Assembly (NCBI GenBank): GCA_002299555.1
Contig: DBOL01000029.1
Span: 1-64,000 of the forward strand
DNA: 64,000 bases
Reading direction: 5' to 3'
DNA from: Candidatus Aminicenantes bacterium UBA647
Lineage (GTDB): Bacteria > Acidobacteriota > Aminicenantia > UBA2199
The notes under the pieces were generated by a model. It was given only the letters and a program-made list of their open reading frames with translations, had not been told where the DNA came from and did no database searches. The translations under genes and the position numbers were made by a program. Of this stretch, positions 18,314-26,249 are shown one piece after another. The number at the start of each line of letters is the position of its first letter. The first letter of the stretch is position 1.

Positions 18314-18397
18314 TACACACCTCTTAAAAACAGATGGGAATTATAAATTGATATCAGTGTGAAATCAACACAAAATGAAAGATTTTCAACCATTCTT

Positions 18398-18406
18398 TGT
18401 TATAAT
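18398..18406 (+). promoter_or_regulatory. Extended -10 promoter for the beta-propeller gene
   Basis: TGT-TATAAT at 18398-18406 forms an extended -10 element; no good -35 is visible at 17 bases. Predicted start is near 18413, about 37 bases before the ATG at 18450, which has AAGGAG in front. Confidence 0.5.
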
Positions 18407-18449
18407 CTGTAGAAGGTATTGTTAAACCTATTTTTGCAAGGAGAATTGT

Positions 18450-19472
18450 ATGAAAAAATTAGTATTGTTAATCACTATATCCATGTTTTTTGTTATATCA
18501 ATAATTGCTGAAACATTCCCACTGGAGGAGGTCCTGAACCCTGATTCAATTTTTGTAAGCGGCGAAAGGATCTATATCTCAGAGGGAGCAACAATATATA
18601 TATACTCAAAGGATAATTTAAATTATTTGGGAAAATTTGGAAAAAAGGGTGAGGGCCCGGGAGAGATAAATGCATCAAGAAGGGGCGGCTTCTCTTTTAA
18701 CCTCAACGTTGTTAATGGCAATGTATTTATTCATAACAGGTCCAAGGTGATGTTCTTCGAAAAAAACGGAAAATTTATCCGGGAAAAAAAGTTGAATGGT
18801 GGATTCATCAGAGGGATGATACCGGTTGGCAATAATTTTGCCGCCAGAAGCTTTAAAATCGGAGAAAACAGGACAAGAACTGAGTCTATTTCGATCTATA
18901 ACAACAAATTTGTGAAAGTTAAAGAAATAGCCGGGAAGGGCGGGGGTGAATTTACAAGGGGAAGTTTTGTTAAAATTTACTTTGATCAGAATATTTTTAA
19001 TATGAAAAGCCGGGGAAATGTACTTTATCTTAATAATTCTAAAGAGTTTGTTATTAATAAATATAATGAAAACGGGAAGAAATTAACTCCTTTGAAGATT
19101 GATTATAAATTAATCAAAATTTCAGGAAGCAAAAAGGCTGAAATAAAAAACTACTACAAAAATGAATCAAGATTCAGTGATTTCTGGGAAAGGATAAAGG
19201 ATATGTTTGCTGTTGCGGATCAATATCCGGCGATAAAAAATTTTTTTATTACTGATAATAGAATTTATGTTCATACTTTTAAGAGAGCCAGCTCCGGAGA
19301 TGAATTCTATATTCTCGATAAGTCTGGAAAGATAATCCAGAAAAAGATCATTCCGGTTGCTATAAGTAATATAATCGAAGATTATCCTTATTTTATTGAA
19401 AATGGAAAATTTTATAACCTGGTGGAAAACGAAGATGAAGAAGAGTGGGAATTGATAGTCTCAACAATATAA
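18450..19472 (+). CDS. Exported six-bladed beta-propeller-type protein
   Basis: A 340-residue protein with a signal peptide (residues 1-20, cleavage near IIAE). The mature part begins with strands typical of '6-bladed beta-propeller' hypothetical proteins: SIFVSGERIYISEGATIYIY followed by the glycine-rich FGKKGEGPGEI. Further blade-like segments include VFIHNRSKVMFFEKNGKFIRE and EFYILDKSGKIIQKKI. No catalytic residues can be assigned, and the ligand is unknown. The start at 18450 follows AAGGAGAATTGT. It converges on pyrG with a 13-base gap and has no plus-strand partner. Fold assignment is from pattern, not alignment. Confidence 0.7.
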   Translation: MKKLVLLITISMFFVISIIAETFPLEEVLNPDSIFVSGERIYISEGATIYIYSKDNLNYLGKFGKKGEGPGEINASRRGGFSFNLNVVNGNVFIHNRSKVMFFEKNGKFIREKKLNGGFIRGMIPVGNNFAARSFKIGENRTRTESISIYNNKFVKVKEIAGKGGGEFTRGSFVKIYFDQNIFNMKSRGNVLYLNNSKEFVINKYNENGKKLTPLKIDYKLIKISGSKKAEIKNYYKNESRFSDFWERIKDMFAVADQYPAIKNFFITDNRIYVHTFKRASSGDEFYILDKSGKIIQKKIIPVAISNIIEDYPYFIENGKFYNLVENEDEEEWELIVSTI

Positions 19473-19485
19473 TATGTAAATAATG

Positions 19486-21093
19486 TTAAAGGCTTAGCCC
19501 CTTGAATTTTTTAGCAGCTCCGATAAAAGATATGAAAAGAGGATGAGGATTCATTGGCCTGGATTTTAATTCAGGATGAAACTGACACCCGATGAACCAG
19601 GGGTGACCCTTCAACTCTATCATTTCCACGAGATTACGCTCTTTATTTTTTCCTGAAATTACCATCCCGTTTGATTCCAGCACTTCTTCAAATTCAGGAT
19701 TAAACTCATACCTGTGCCTGTGCCTCTCCATTATTTTCTCATCCTTATAAATGTCTCTGCAGAGTGTACCCTCTTTAAGAGAACATGAGAACTGCCCAAG
19801 CCTCATGTTGTGCCCCATCTTTTCAATTCCAATAAGTTCTTTAAGTTTTAAAAATATTCTTTGATCAGTGGATTTATCAAATTCAGCGGAGTGTGCATTT
19901 TTCAGACCGGCAACATTTCTTACAAACTCAACAGACGCGGTCTGCATTCCAAGACAAATCCCAAAATAAGGAATATTCTTGATCCTGGCATGCTCTACGG
20001 CCTTTATCATACCTTCTATTCCCCTGATCCCGAATCCCCCCGGAACAAGAATCCCGTCAGAATTTTCAAATCTTTTCTCCAGATCATCATCCAATAAAGT
20101 GTCAGATTCAATCAGGTCAAACTTCACCTTTATGTTATTTTCTACTCCGCCATGAAATAATGCTTCGAAAAGACTTTTATATGAATCACTTAAACTCACA
20201 TACTTTCCCACTATACTAATCGTTACTTCGTTTTCAAGACTGTAAATCTTATCTACCCACTTTTTCCAGGAAGATGAATCATCCTTTTTCATCTTCAGGT
20301 CGAGCTTTTTCAATAAAAGATCTCCCATCCCTTCTTCCTTAAAAACAAGAGGTATTTTATAAATTGTATCTACATCGTTTGCACTCACAACATCTTCATA
20401 TTTTACATTTGTGAACAGAGCTATCTTTTCCTTAATTTCCTCAGGAAGAGGTATTTCTGCTCTGCATAGCAATATGTCTGGTTGAATACCGATCTCTCTT
20501 AAAGCCTTAACGCTGTGCTGAGTCGGTTTGGTTTTTAATTCTCCTGCTGTTTTTATAAATGGAACAAGAGTCAAATGTATAAACAGGGAGTCATTATCTT
20601 CAGAGGAAAGTCCGATCTGTCTTATCGCTTCAAGGAACGGAAGGCTTTCAATATCTCCCACAGTACCACCAATTTCAATTATTATTACATCATACTTTCC
20701 ATCAAGAGAAGTAATCGCGCTTTTTATCTCGTCAGTCACATGAGGGATTACCTGGACAGTTTTTCCGAGATAGTCTCCGCGCCTCTCTTTTTCAATAACG
20801 CTGTAGTATATCTTTCCTGCTGTCCAGTTGTTCTTCTGTGAAGTAATGGTTTTTGTAAATCTTTCATAGTGTCCAAGATCGAGATCTGTTTCAGCCCCAT
20901 CATCAGTAACAAATACCTCACCATGCTGAAGCGGGCTCATTGTTCCAGGATCAACATTTAAATAAGGATCAAGTTTAACAATTGTGATATGGTATCCATA
21001 GGATTCAAGTATATTTCCAATAGATGCTGCTGCAACTCCTTTTCCCAACGACGAAAGCACTCCTCCGGTTACAAAAATATACTTAGTTTTCAA
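19486..21093 (-). CDS. pyrG: CTP synthase
   Basis: PyrG aminates UTP to CTP using ATP and glutamine. The 535-residue protein has the synthetase domain (FVTGGVLSSLGKGVAAASIG at the start, DPYLNVDPGTMSPLQHGEVF) and a class I glutamine amidotransferase domain with nucleophile Cys in FGICLGMQ and His/Glu in the FHPELKSRP region. It follows kdsB by 3 bases and is the last gene of the rsmG-parAB-bactofilin-kdsB-pyrG run. The kdsB-pyrG pairing makes sense because KdsB consumes CTP. Nothing is unusual in length or motifs. Confidence 0.98.
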   Translation of the reverse strand: MKTKYIFVTGGVLSSLGKGVAAASIGNILESYGYHITIVKLDPYLNVDPGTMSPLQHGEVFVTDDGAETDLDLGHYERFTKTITSQKNNWTAGKIYYSVIEKERRGDYLGKTVQVIPHVTDEIKSAITSLDGKYDVIIIEIGGTVGDIESLPFLEAIRQIGLSSEDNDSLFIHLTLVPFIKTAGELKTKPTQHSVKALREIGIQPDILLCRAEIPLPEEIKEKIALFTNVKYEDVVSANDVDTIYKIPLVFKEEGMGDLLLKKLDLKMKKDDSSSWKKWVDKIYSLENEVTISIVGKYVSLSDSYKSLFEALFHGGVENNIKVKFDLIESDTLLDDDLEKRFENSDGILVPGGFGIRGIEGMIKAVEHARIKNIPYFGICLGMQTASVEFVRNVAGLKNAHSAEFDKSTDQRIFLKLKELIGIEKMGHNMRLGQFSCSLKEGTLCRDIYKDEKIMERHRHRYEFNPEFEEVLESNGMVISGKNKERNLVEMIELKGHPWFIGCQFHPELKSRPMNPHPLFISFIGAAKKFKGLSL

Positions 21094-21096
21094 TTT

Positions 21097-21819
21097 TCAT
21101 TCCTTTAAAATTTTTTCTATTTTATATATATCTTCAGGAACATCAACCCCGATTGATCTATAATCAGTTTTTATTACAAAAATATTTATCCCATTTTCAA
21201 GAAATCTTAATTGTTCAAGTCTTTCCATTTTTTCCATTTTTGACAGAGGAAGATTAAAAAATGATGAAAGGGCATCCCTTGTATATCCATATATTCCGAT
21301 ATGATGATAAAAGCCGTCAAAGCCGGAAATCTGCTGGCTCGGTATTGGTGATCTTGAAAAATACAAAGCATTTCCATCTGAATCAAAAACACTTTTCACA
21401 ACATTTACAGAATTGAAATCCTCAATTGATTTGTTGAAATATGCTGCAGTCACAACAGGATCCCTGCCTTTCTCTAATCTGTCATATATTTCAGATATAA
21501 GTTCTTCAGAGATCAGAGGTTCATCTCCCTGAATATTTATGGCCGAATCAAAATTGTTTTCCTTTAGAACTTCCCATACCCTTTCTGTTCCGGAAGAACA
21601 CCCGGGGGAGGTCATAACAACATTTCCATTAAAGCTTTGTACTTCTTCTACAATCAGATTGCTATCGGTAGCAACAATGATCTCGTCAAACTTTTCCACT
21701 TTGGCAACCTGCCTGTACACCCGTTCGATCATTGAGATACCGGCAATTTGTGCCAGAGGCTTCCCCCTAAATCTTGATGATTCATATCTGGCTGGAATTA
21801 TTGCCCCGATTTTCATCAA
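21097..21819 (-). CDS. kdsB: 3-deoxy-manno-octulosonate cytidylyltransferase (CMP-Kdo synthetase)
   Basis: KdsB activates Kdo with CTP to make CMP-Kdo for lipopolysaccharide. The 240-residue length is normal. Motifs seen are the nucleotide-binding start IIPARYESSRFRGKPLA, VATDSNLI, QGDEPLI, and YHHIGIYGYTRDAL near the middle. It overlaps the bactofilin gene by 4 bases and is followed by pyrG, which supplies CTP. Its presence is good evidence for a Kdo-containing outer membrane. A sister activity (other sugar acid cytidylyltransferases) is possible but less likely given the strong match. Confidence 0.95.
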   Translation of the reverse strand: MMKIGAIIPARYESSRFRGKPLAQIAGISMIERVYRQVAKVEKFDEIIVATDSNLIVEEVQSFNGNVVMTSPGCSSGTERVWEVLKENNFDSAINIQGDEPLISEELISEIYDRLEKGRDPVVTAAYFNKSIEDFNSVNVVKSVFDSDGNALYFSRSPIPSQQISGFDGFYHHIGIYGYTRDALSSFFNLPLSKMEKMERLEQLRFLENGINIFVIKTDYRSIGVDVPEDIYKIEKILKE

Positions 21820-22220
21820 AATTTCTGATCTTTATCTGTTTTTTCTTCCATTACTTTAGGCTTTGATTCAAGCACTTTCAGCTCCATTTGACAAGAACCC
21901 TGGAAGAAAGCACCATCCTCGACAATAAGCTTTGGAGTTATTATTTCTCCGGTAACCCTTCCCAGTGAATATATTTCCACCTTTTCGCTGGCTTTCAATG
22001 TTCCATTTACATTACCATTAACTGAAATATTTGCGACATCAATATCTGCCTCAACCATCCCGCCCTCACCTACAATAAGTGCATTTCCAGATAAAATTTT
22101 GCCCTTAAAAGTTCCATCTATTCTGAATGAATCAGTAAATTTAATATCACCTGTCATCTCTGTATCGCTATCAATAAAGCCATTAACTTTCCCAATTACT
22201 TCATTTTTTTGCATACTCAC
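21816..22220 (-). CDS. Bactofilin-family cytoskeletal protein
   Basis: A 134-residue bactofilin (DUF583). Residues about 15-115 show the repeated beta-helix pattern of Gly and Val/Ile (GDIKFTDSFRIDGTFKGKI, then VEADIDVANISVNGNVNGTLKA and VTGEIITPKLIVEDGA). Bactofilins polymerise without nucleotide and scaffold cell-shape enzymes; in Myxococcus they position the ParABS machinery. Here the gene overlaps parB by 4 bases and kdsB by 4 bases, so its product is made with the partition proteins. The N-terminal tail is short and the C-terminal tail is charged. Function in segregation is inferred from context. Confidence 0.9.
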   Translation of the reverse strand: MSMQKNEVIGKVNGFIDSDTEMTGDIKFTDSFRIDGTFKGKILSGNALIVGEGGMVEADIDVANISVNGNVNGTLKASEKVEIYSLGRVTGEIITPKLIVEDGAFFQGSCQMELKVLESKPKVMEEKTDKDQKF

Positions 22221-23074
22221 TCCTTTGTTATAACATTATGAATTCTTTCATACTCATCAAGACTGCTAAAATAAACTACAATTTTCCCACTTCCATCCTT
22301 TTTATAAATAAGATTTACTTTTGATGAAAATATTTTCGAGAGGCTTTCTTCTGCTTTTCTAAGATCCGGATCCTGTTCAACTTTAGCAATGCTTCCAGAT
22401 TCAGAAACAGGTTTTTCATTTGTTTTCTTTACAAGTTTCTCGGTCTCTCTTACAGACAATTTTCCTTTTAGTATTATTGACATTACATCAAGAATGGCAT
22501 CATCATTTTCAAGGCCCAACAATGCTCTTGCATGGCCCTGGGATATTTCACCTGAAATTATGCTCTGTTTCACTGCTTCAGGAAGCTTTAACAACCTGAG
22601 ATAATTTGTCACTGTTGTTCTTTTCATCCCGACTTTAACAGCAGCTTCTTCTTGATTTAGTTTGTTTTTTTCGATTATCAGATTTATCCCTTCGGCTATC
22701 TCTACAGCATTCAAATCTTCACGCTGTACATTTTCCACAAGCGCTGCAACCATCACCTCTTTTGGAGTTACATCTTTTATAATTGCAGGAATTTTCTCCC
22801 ATTTAAGCTGTTGAGCTGACCGCCATCTCCGTTCACCTACAAGAAGAAAGTACTTGTTATGATCCCGATAAAGAACTATGGGCTGGATCATCCCGTTCTC
22901 TTTAAGTGATGCGGCCAGTTCAAGTATTTTTTCTTTTTTAAATTTCTTCCGGGGCTGATAAGGATTTGGATAAATATTATCTATATCAACTTCTATAAAA
23001 TCTCCACTTTCATTAAGGTTTGGCTTGTTTGCTATTATCGCTTCAATCCCTTTCCCTAAAACACGTCTCTTCAT
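22217..23074 (-). CDS. parB: Chromosome-partitioning CTPase/DNA-binding protein ParB (Spo0J)
   Basis: ParB loads on parS and spreads as a CTP-dependent clamp, working with ParA and SMC. The 285-residue protein has the N-terminal CTP-binding region (NPYQPRKKF near residue 36; VGERRWRSAQ near residue 73), the central helix-turn-helix (EAAVKVGMKRTTVTNYLRLLKLP, then ISGEISQGHARALLGL) and a C-terminal dimerisation domain. It begins one base inside the parA stop (TAATG) and overlaps the bactofilin gene by 4 bases. A matching parS site lies about 770 bases upstream at 23840-23855. Confidence 0.96.
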   Translation of the reverse strand: MKRRVLGKGIEAIIANKPNLNESGDFIEVDIDNIYPNPYQPRKKFKKEKILELAASLKENGMIQPIVLYRDHNKYFLLVGERRWRSAQQLKWEKIPAIIKDVTPKEVMVAALVENVQREDLNAVEIAEGINLIIEKNKLNQEEAAVKVGMKRTTVTNYLRLLKLPEAVKQSIISGEISQGHARALLGLENDDAILDVMSIILKGKLSVRETEKLVKKTNEKPVSESGSIAKVEQDPDLRKAEESLSKIFSSKVNLIYKKDGSGKIVVYFSSLDEYERIHNVITKE

Positions 23075-23829
23075 TAGCCCAAAATCTCCTTAGCCAACGC
23101 CATATAAGCTTTGGAACCGGCTGATTTTATTTCATACAACTGAATAGGTTTCCCAAAACTCGGAGCTTCCGAGAGTCTCACATTTCTTGGGATTATAGAT
23201 TTATAAACCTTTGTTTTGAAAAAAGCTCTTATCTCTTCTTCTACCTGCTTTGAAAGATTTGTCCTCTCATCAAACATCGTGATAAGGATCCCCTCAATTT
23301 CGAGATCTTTATTAAAACCATCTTGAATACGTTCGATAGTATCATTCAGGTCGGAAAGACCTTCAAGTGCATAATACTCAGACTGAATAGGTATAAGAAC
23401 CGAATCACAGGCAGTCAAAGAATTGATCGTAAGAAGACCGAGTGATGGAGGTGAATCAATAATGATAAAGTCGAACTCATCTTTAATGTCTTCAAGTGAT
23501 TTTTTCAGATACAAATGATTTTCATCAAGTTCTGAAACCTCCATTTCAAATCTTGCCAGATTTCTTGAAGAAGGAATTATCTTGAAAAATGGCAGCTCGG
23601 TGTCAATTATTGAATCCCTCACAGAGCAATTATCAGAAAGAACATTATAAATATCTTTTTCAATGATAGTTCTGTCCAGGCCCATACCTGTAGTTGAGTT
23701 TGCCTGCGGATCAAGGTCAAGCAATAGAATGCGCTTTTCTGCAATAGCCAGAGAAGCACCCAGATTGATAGCGGTAGTTGTTTTTCCAACTCCACCTTTT
23801 TGATTTGCAATTGTTATTATTTTACCCAT
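23074..23829 (-). CDS. parA: Chromosome-partitioning ATPase ParA (Soj)
   Basis: ParA is a deviant-Walker ATPase that moves ParB-parS complexes over the nucleoid. I choose ATG 23829 (251 residues), which follows GAGGGGAA directly. An in-frame ATG at 23856 would add MFHVKHRGE, but those codons are the parS sequence itself, so that longer start is doubtful. The P-loop KGGVGKTTTAIN carries the signature first lysine; DLDPQANST and DSPPSLGLLT follow. Length and motifs match Soj. The operon continues into parB. If the longer start were used, parA would overlap rsmG by 20 bases. Confidence 0.96.
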   Translation of the reverse strand: MGKIITIANQKGGVGKTTTAINLGASLAIAEKRILLLDLDPQANSTTGMGLDRTIIEKDIYNVLSDNCSVRDSIIDTELPFFKIIPSSRNLARFEMEVSELDENHLYLKKSLEDIKDEFDFIIIDSPPSLGLLTINSLTACDSVLIPIQSEYYALEGLSDLNDTIERIQDGFNKDLEIEGILITMFDERTNLSKQVEEEIRAFFKTKVYKSIIPRNVRLSEAPSFGKPIQLYEIKSAGSKAYMALAKEILG

Positions 23830-23836
23830 TTCCCCT

Positions 23837-24415
23837 CTATGTTTCACGTGAAACATTTGTTATGTGTATTATTTTCAGGTTATCCCGAAAGGGTACATTA
23901 TAGATATTTTGCTTTAACTTTTCTATCCCTTCGGTCATTTTTTTTATTTTGGCTAGTGATGTTATAACTAAAAGTTCTTTTACGATCTTCTTCTTTACAT
24001 AAGTTGTGAGCCTTGTGTTATCTGGAAATCCCCTTGCTATAACTGAAAACTTTCTCCTTTCTCTCCCCTTTAAGAACTCTTCTATACCAGATCTGACAAC
24101 TTCTGCATTTTTTAAATTCAATTTACTTATTGTAAAAGAGAGGAATTCGGACTTTTTTTTCCTGGGTTCTACAAGAAAAATCTTTTTATCCGGATTAAGT
24201 ATTGCTATCGGAATACCCAGGATGCCATTTCCGCTGCCTGCATCAATTATTGTGTTTTCTGAAATGTACCTTTCCATAAGAATAGTTTCTTCTATCAGCG
24301 TGTTGAGTTGTTCCTCTGTTATTCCCTTTGACATCACGTTGATATTTTTGCTGTATTCAGTAAGGGTTGAGATAAACAACCTTAATGTTTTGTCAGTAAG
24401 TTTGGACTGATCCAA
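23837..24415 (-). CDS. rsmG: 16S rRNA (guanine527-N7)-methyltransferase
   Basis: RsmG (GidB) methylates G527 of 16S rRNA with SAM. The 192-residue protein has the SAM-binding motif IIDAGSGNGILGIPIAI near residues 59-75, then FLVEPRKKKSEFL and a VIARGFPD segment. It is a little shorter than the typical 205-240 residues, with a trimmed N terminus. Its final residues VSRET are encoded by the parS sequence, so that part of the C terminus is constrained by DNA function. It is preceded by the 53-residue membrane-protein gene and followed by parA. Confidence 0.92.
   Translation of the reverse strand: MDQSKLTDKTLRLFISTLTEYSKNINVMSKGITEEQLNTLIEETILMERYISENTIIDAGSGNGILGIPIAILNPDKKIFLVEPRKKKSEFLSFTISKLNLKNAEVVRSGIEEFLKGRERRKFSVIARGFPDNTRLTTYVKKKIVKELLVITSLAKIKKMTEGIEKLKQNIYNVPFRDNLKIIHITNVSRET
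23840..23855. promoter_or_regulatory. parS: parS centromere site
   Basis: TGTTTCACGTGAAACA is a perfect 16-bp palindrome and the exact consensus parS of Bacillus-type ParB. It overlaps the last codons of rsmG (Val-Ser-Arg-Glu-Thr-stop) and lies 11 bases before the chosen parA start. It is the only copy I noticed. Being within 1 kb of dnaA, it marks the segregation centre. Confidence 0.95.
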
Positions 24416-24448
24416 ATGTTCTCCCTTATTCTATATAAAATACTTTGT

Positions 24449-24610
24449 TCAATTCTTGGTTTTAACAAAAATAAAGTATGAAACTGATAACATCCATACA
24501 AAACCAACTATTGGCAGATATCTATCGAAATCTATTATAAGCAGAAATGGAGTAAATACAAGAACTACGATTATTATTACTACAACAATTTTTATTATTA
24601 TCTTTTTCAT
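24449..24610 (-). CDS. Small two-helix membrane protein next to the origin (53 residues)
   Basis: The minus strand from ATG 24610 encodes 53 residues: a KKIIIK start, a long hydrophobic helix (about residues 6-26), a short polar link containing DFDRYLP, a second hydrophobic helix (about 31-49) and a KTKN end. This Lys-flanked two-helix layout looks like a real small inner-membrane protein, not chance AT-rich sequence. An extended -10 promoter (24628-24636) points at it and would leave about 11 bases of leader. No Shine-Dalgarno is visible. It stops 33 bases before rsmG, so it would be the first gene of the rsmG-parAB operon. I recognise no family. Confidence 0.5.
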   Translation of the reverse strand: MKKIIIKIVVVIIIVVLVFTPFLLIIDFDRYLPIVGFVWMLSVSYFIFVKTKN

Positions 24611-24627
24611 TCAAAAATCACAATAAA

Positions 24628-24636
24628 ATTATATCA
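24628..24636 (-). promoter_or_regulatory. Extended -10 promoter for the leftward rsmG-parAB operon
   Basis: On the minus strand TGA-TATAAT (24636-24628) makes an extended -10. Predicted start near 24621 is about 11 bases before the small membrane-protein ATG. No good -35 hexamer is seen. It is divergent from the dnaA promoter, 30 bases away. Confidence 0.45.
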
Positions 24637-24665
24637 CTAATAATAATAAAAAAGCATTTTTTGTG

Positions 24666-24694
24666 TTGACACGGAATATCAATTTAATTAATAT
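24666..24694 (+). promoter_or_regulatory. dnaA promoter
   Basis: TTGACA at 24666-24671, a 17-base spacer and TAATAT at 24689-24694. Predicted transcription start is near 24701, giving a leader of about 56 bases that contains the inverted DnaA-box-like pair before the dnaA ATG. Confidence 0.7.
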
Positions 24695-24723
24695 TGAACA
24701 ATGACTTCATACAAGTGTGAGAT

Positions 24724-24757
24724 TTTTTCCACAATTGTTAAAAATGATGTGGAAAAA
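24724..24757. promoter_or_regulatory. Inverted DnaA-box-like pair in the dnaA leader (candidate oriC element)
   Basis: TTTTTCCACA (24724-24733) and its exact complement TGTGGAAAAA (24748-24757) flank 14 bases. Each contains TTTTCCACA, one base from the consensus DnaA box TTATCCACA. The right arm is the ribosome-binding GGA and ends on the A of the dnaA ATG. DnaA could bind here to control its own gene or start replication; as RNA the arms could pair and hide the start. Confidence 0.6.
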
Positions 24758-26091
24758 TGACAGATTTCAATGTAATCAAATCTCACATTAAAGATATCCT
24801 TGATATTCCCACATTCGAAAAATATATAGTTCCTCTCGAATATATAGGTGAGAACAAAGGAAGTGTTTTTCTTGGTTCGCCAGAGAAAAACAAGATGATA
24901 TGGATCAAGAACAATATTCTCACTAAGATCAATTCCAGCCTTAAAGGAACTCTTAAAATTGTAATAAAAATTGTTCCCCTTTTTGATGAAACCGAAGAGC
25001 TGGTTGAGCAACCGGGATTTCAAGCAAAAAAAGCATTTCATTCCAATCTGCATAAAAAATTTACGTTTGACACTTTTACTCAAACAAATTCTAACCGTAT
25101 GGCCCACTCTTTTGCATATAACGTATCCGAGTTTCCCGGGAAATCCTATAACCCTTTATACATATATAGCGATGTTGGCCTTGGAAAAACACATTTGATC
25201 CAGGCAATAGGAAATCGTTTAAAAAACATTAACAGAAATGCAAGTGTTGTATATACTACATCAAGCGAGTTCATGAATGAGTATGTTGAGTTTACAAGGC
25301 AAAAACAGGGCACACAGATCATAAAAAAGTATACTTCAATTGACGTTCTCCTTATTGATGATATTCAATTTATCACAAAGTGGGGGGGTACTCGTGAGCA
25401 GTTTTACAATATTTTTAACAAGTTGATCCAGATGGAAAAACAGATAGTTATCTGTTCTGACAAACATCCTGACTATATTCCTGACCTTGAGGATAGAATT
25501 AAATCCAGATTTGAGATGGGTGGGATAGTAGATATTCTTCCCTACAGCCTTGAAGACAGGCTTGCAATTCTTAAAAACAAAATAGCTGAAAAAAAAATCA
25601 CAAGCGGAACTAATTTTGAAATACCCGAGGATGTTCAATATTATCTTGCTTCTTCAATAAAGGAAAACATAAGAAAACTTGAAGGCGCGCTGAACAGGCT
25701 TATCGGTGTAGCTGACCTTACATTCTCCAACAAAAAAGGTGTAATCTTATCACTTGAATTTGCAAAAGATGCTTTAAAACCATATATAACTTCAAGGCAA
25801 AAAAAAGTTACAATTAAAAGTATTCAGGAGTTTATATCAAAAAAATATGAAATTAAAATATCTGAAATTATTTCAAAAAATAATTCAAAAAAAATAGTGC
25901 TTCCCCGACAGATCGCAATGTATCTTTCGAAAATAATAACAAATAGTTCTTATGTTGAGATCGGCTCACGGTTTGGTGGTAAGGATCACTCGACTGTGAT
26001 CTATTCGATCAGAAAGGTGAAAAACATGTTAGCAAAAGATCAGGAAATGTTAAAAAAGGTTAATTCTTATATTAAATTTTTTGAAAATTAG
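24757..26091 (+). CDS. dnaA: Chromosomal replication initiator DnaA
   Basis: DnaA is the AAA+ initiator that binds origin boxes, melts DNA and loads DnaB. The 444-residue protein has domain I (residues 1-75), a short linker, the ATPase domain (FDTFTQTNSNRMAHSFA near 104, Walker B LLIDDIQFI, arginine-finger SRFEMG) and domain IV with the box-binding signature GGKDHSTVIYSIRKV. An oddity is the P-loop at residues 138-145, which reads SDVGLGKT: the first glycine of GxxxxGKT is serine. Domain II is very short. The GGA before the start lies in an inverted repeat that may control it. It heads the dnaA-dnaN-recF-gyrB-gyrA series. Confidence 0.97.
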   Translation: MTDFNVIKSHIKDILDIPTFEKYIVPLEYIGENKGSVFLGSPEKNKMIWIKNNILTKINSSLKGTLKIVIKIVPLFDETEELVEQPGFQAKKAFHSNLHKKFTFDTFTQTNSNRMAHSFAYNVSEFPGKSYNPLYIYSDVGLGKTHLIQAIGNRLKNINRNASVVYTTSSEFMNEYVEFTRQKQGTQIIKKYTSIDVLLIDDIQFITKWGGTREQFYNIFNKLIQMEKQIVICSDKHPDYIPDLEDRIKSRFEMGGIVDILPYSLEDRLAILKNKIAEKKITSGTNFEIPEDVQYYLASSIKENIRKLEGALNRLIGVADLTFSNKKGVILSLEFAKDALKPYITSRQKKVTIKSIQEFISKKYEIKISEIISKNNSKKIVLPRQIAMYLSKIITNSSYVEIGSRFGGKDHSTVIYSIRKVKNMLAKDQEMLKKVNSYIKFFEN

Positions 26092-26249
26092 AATTATTCA
26101 CAAACTATAATTTTTTTCTACATTATTTTGAACATCAGTTTTCTTTACTATTATTATTGTTTTTAGGTTTTTTAACTTTTCAACATGCATATTTATCTTT
26201 ATAATCTCATTATGTTATTATATATATAAATATAAAGAGGCAGGTAAAA
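26092..26249. other. AT-rich dnaA-dnaN spacer with DnaA box (candidate part of the origin)
   Basis: These 158 bases are almost entirely A/T. TTATTCACA at 26094-26102 is an exact match to the DnaA-box consensus TTATNCACA, and a TGTGGAAAA copy lies just inside dnaN at 26261-26269. The run of T- and TAT-rich sequence at 26105-26235 is a plausible unwinding element, as seen between dnaA and dnaN in some bacteria. The gap also holds the probable dnaN promoter. Confidence 0.5.
26177..26205 (+). promoter_or_regulatory. Candidate dnaN promoter
   Basis: TTTTCA at 26177-26182, a 17-base spacer and TATAAT at 26200-26205. The -10 is perfect; the -35 matches 4 of 6. Predicted start near 26212 is 38 bases before the ATG at 26250, which has AAAGAGGCAGG upstream. 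Confidence 0.45.

Noticed and set aside
23830..23856. ParA start at 23856 giving an MFHVKHRGE extension
   Set aside because: The extra codons are the parS palindrome, and a strong GAGGGG ribosome site directly precedes the ATG at 23829.
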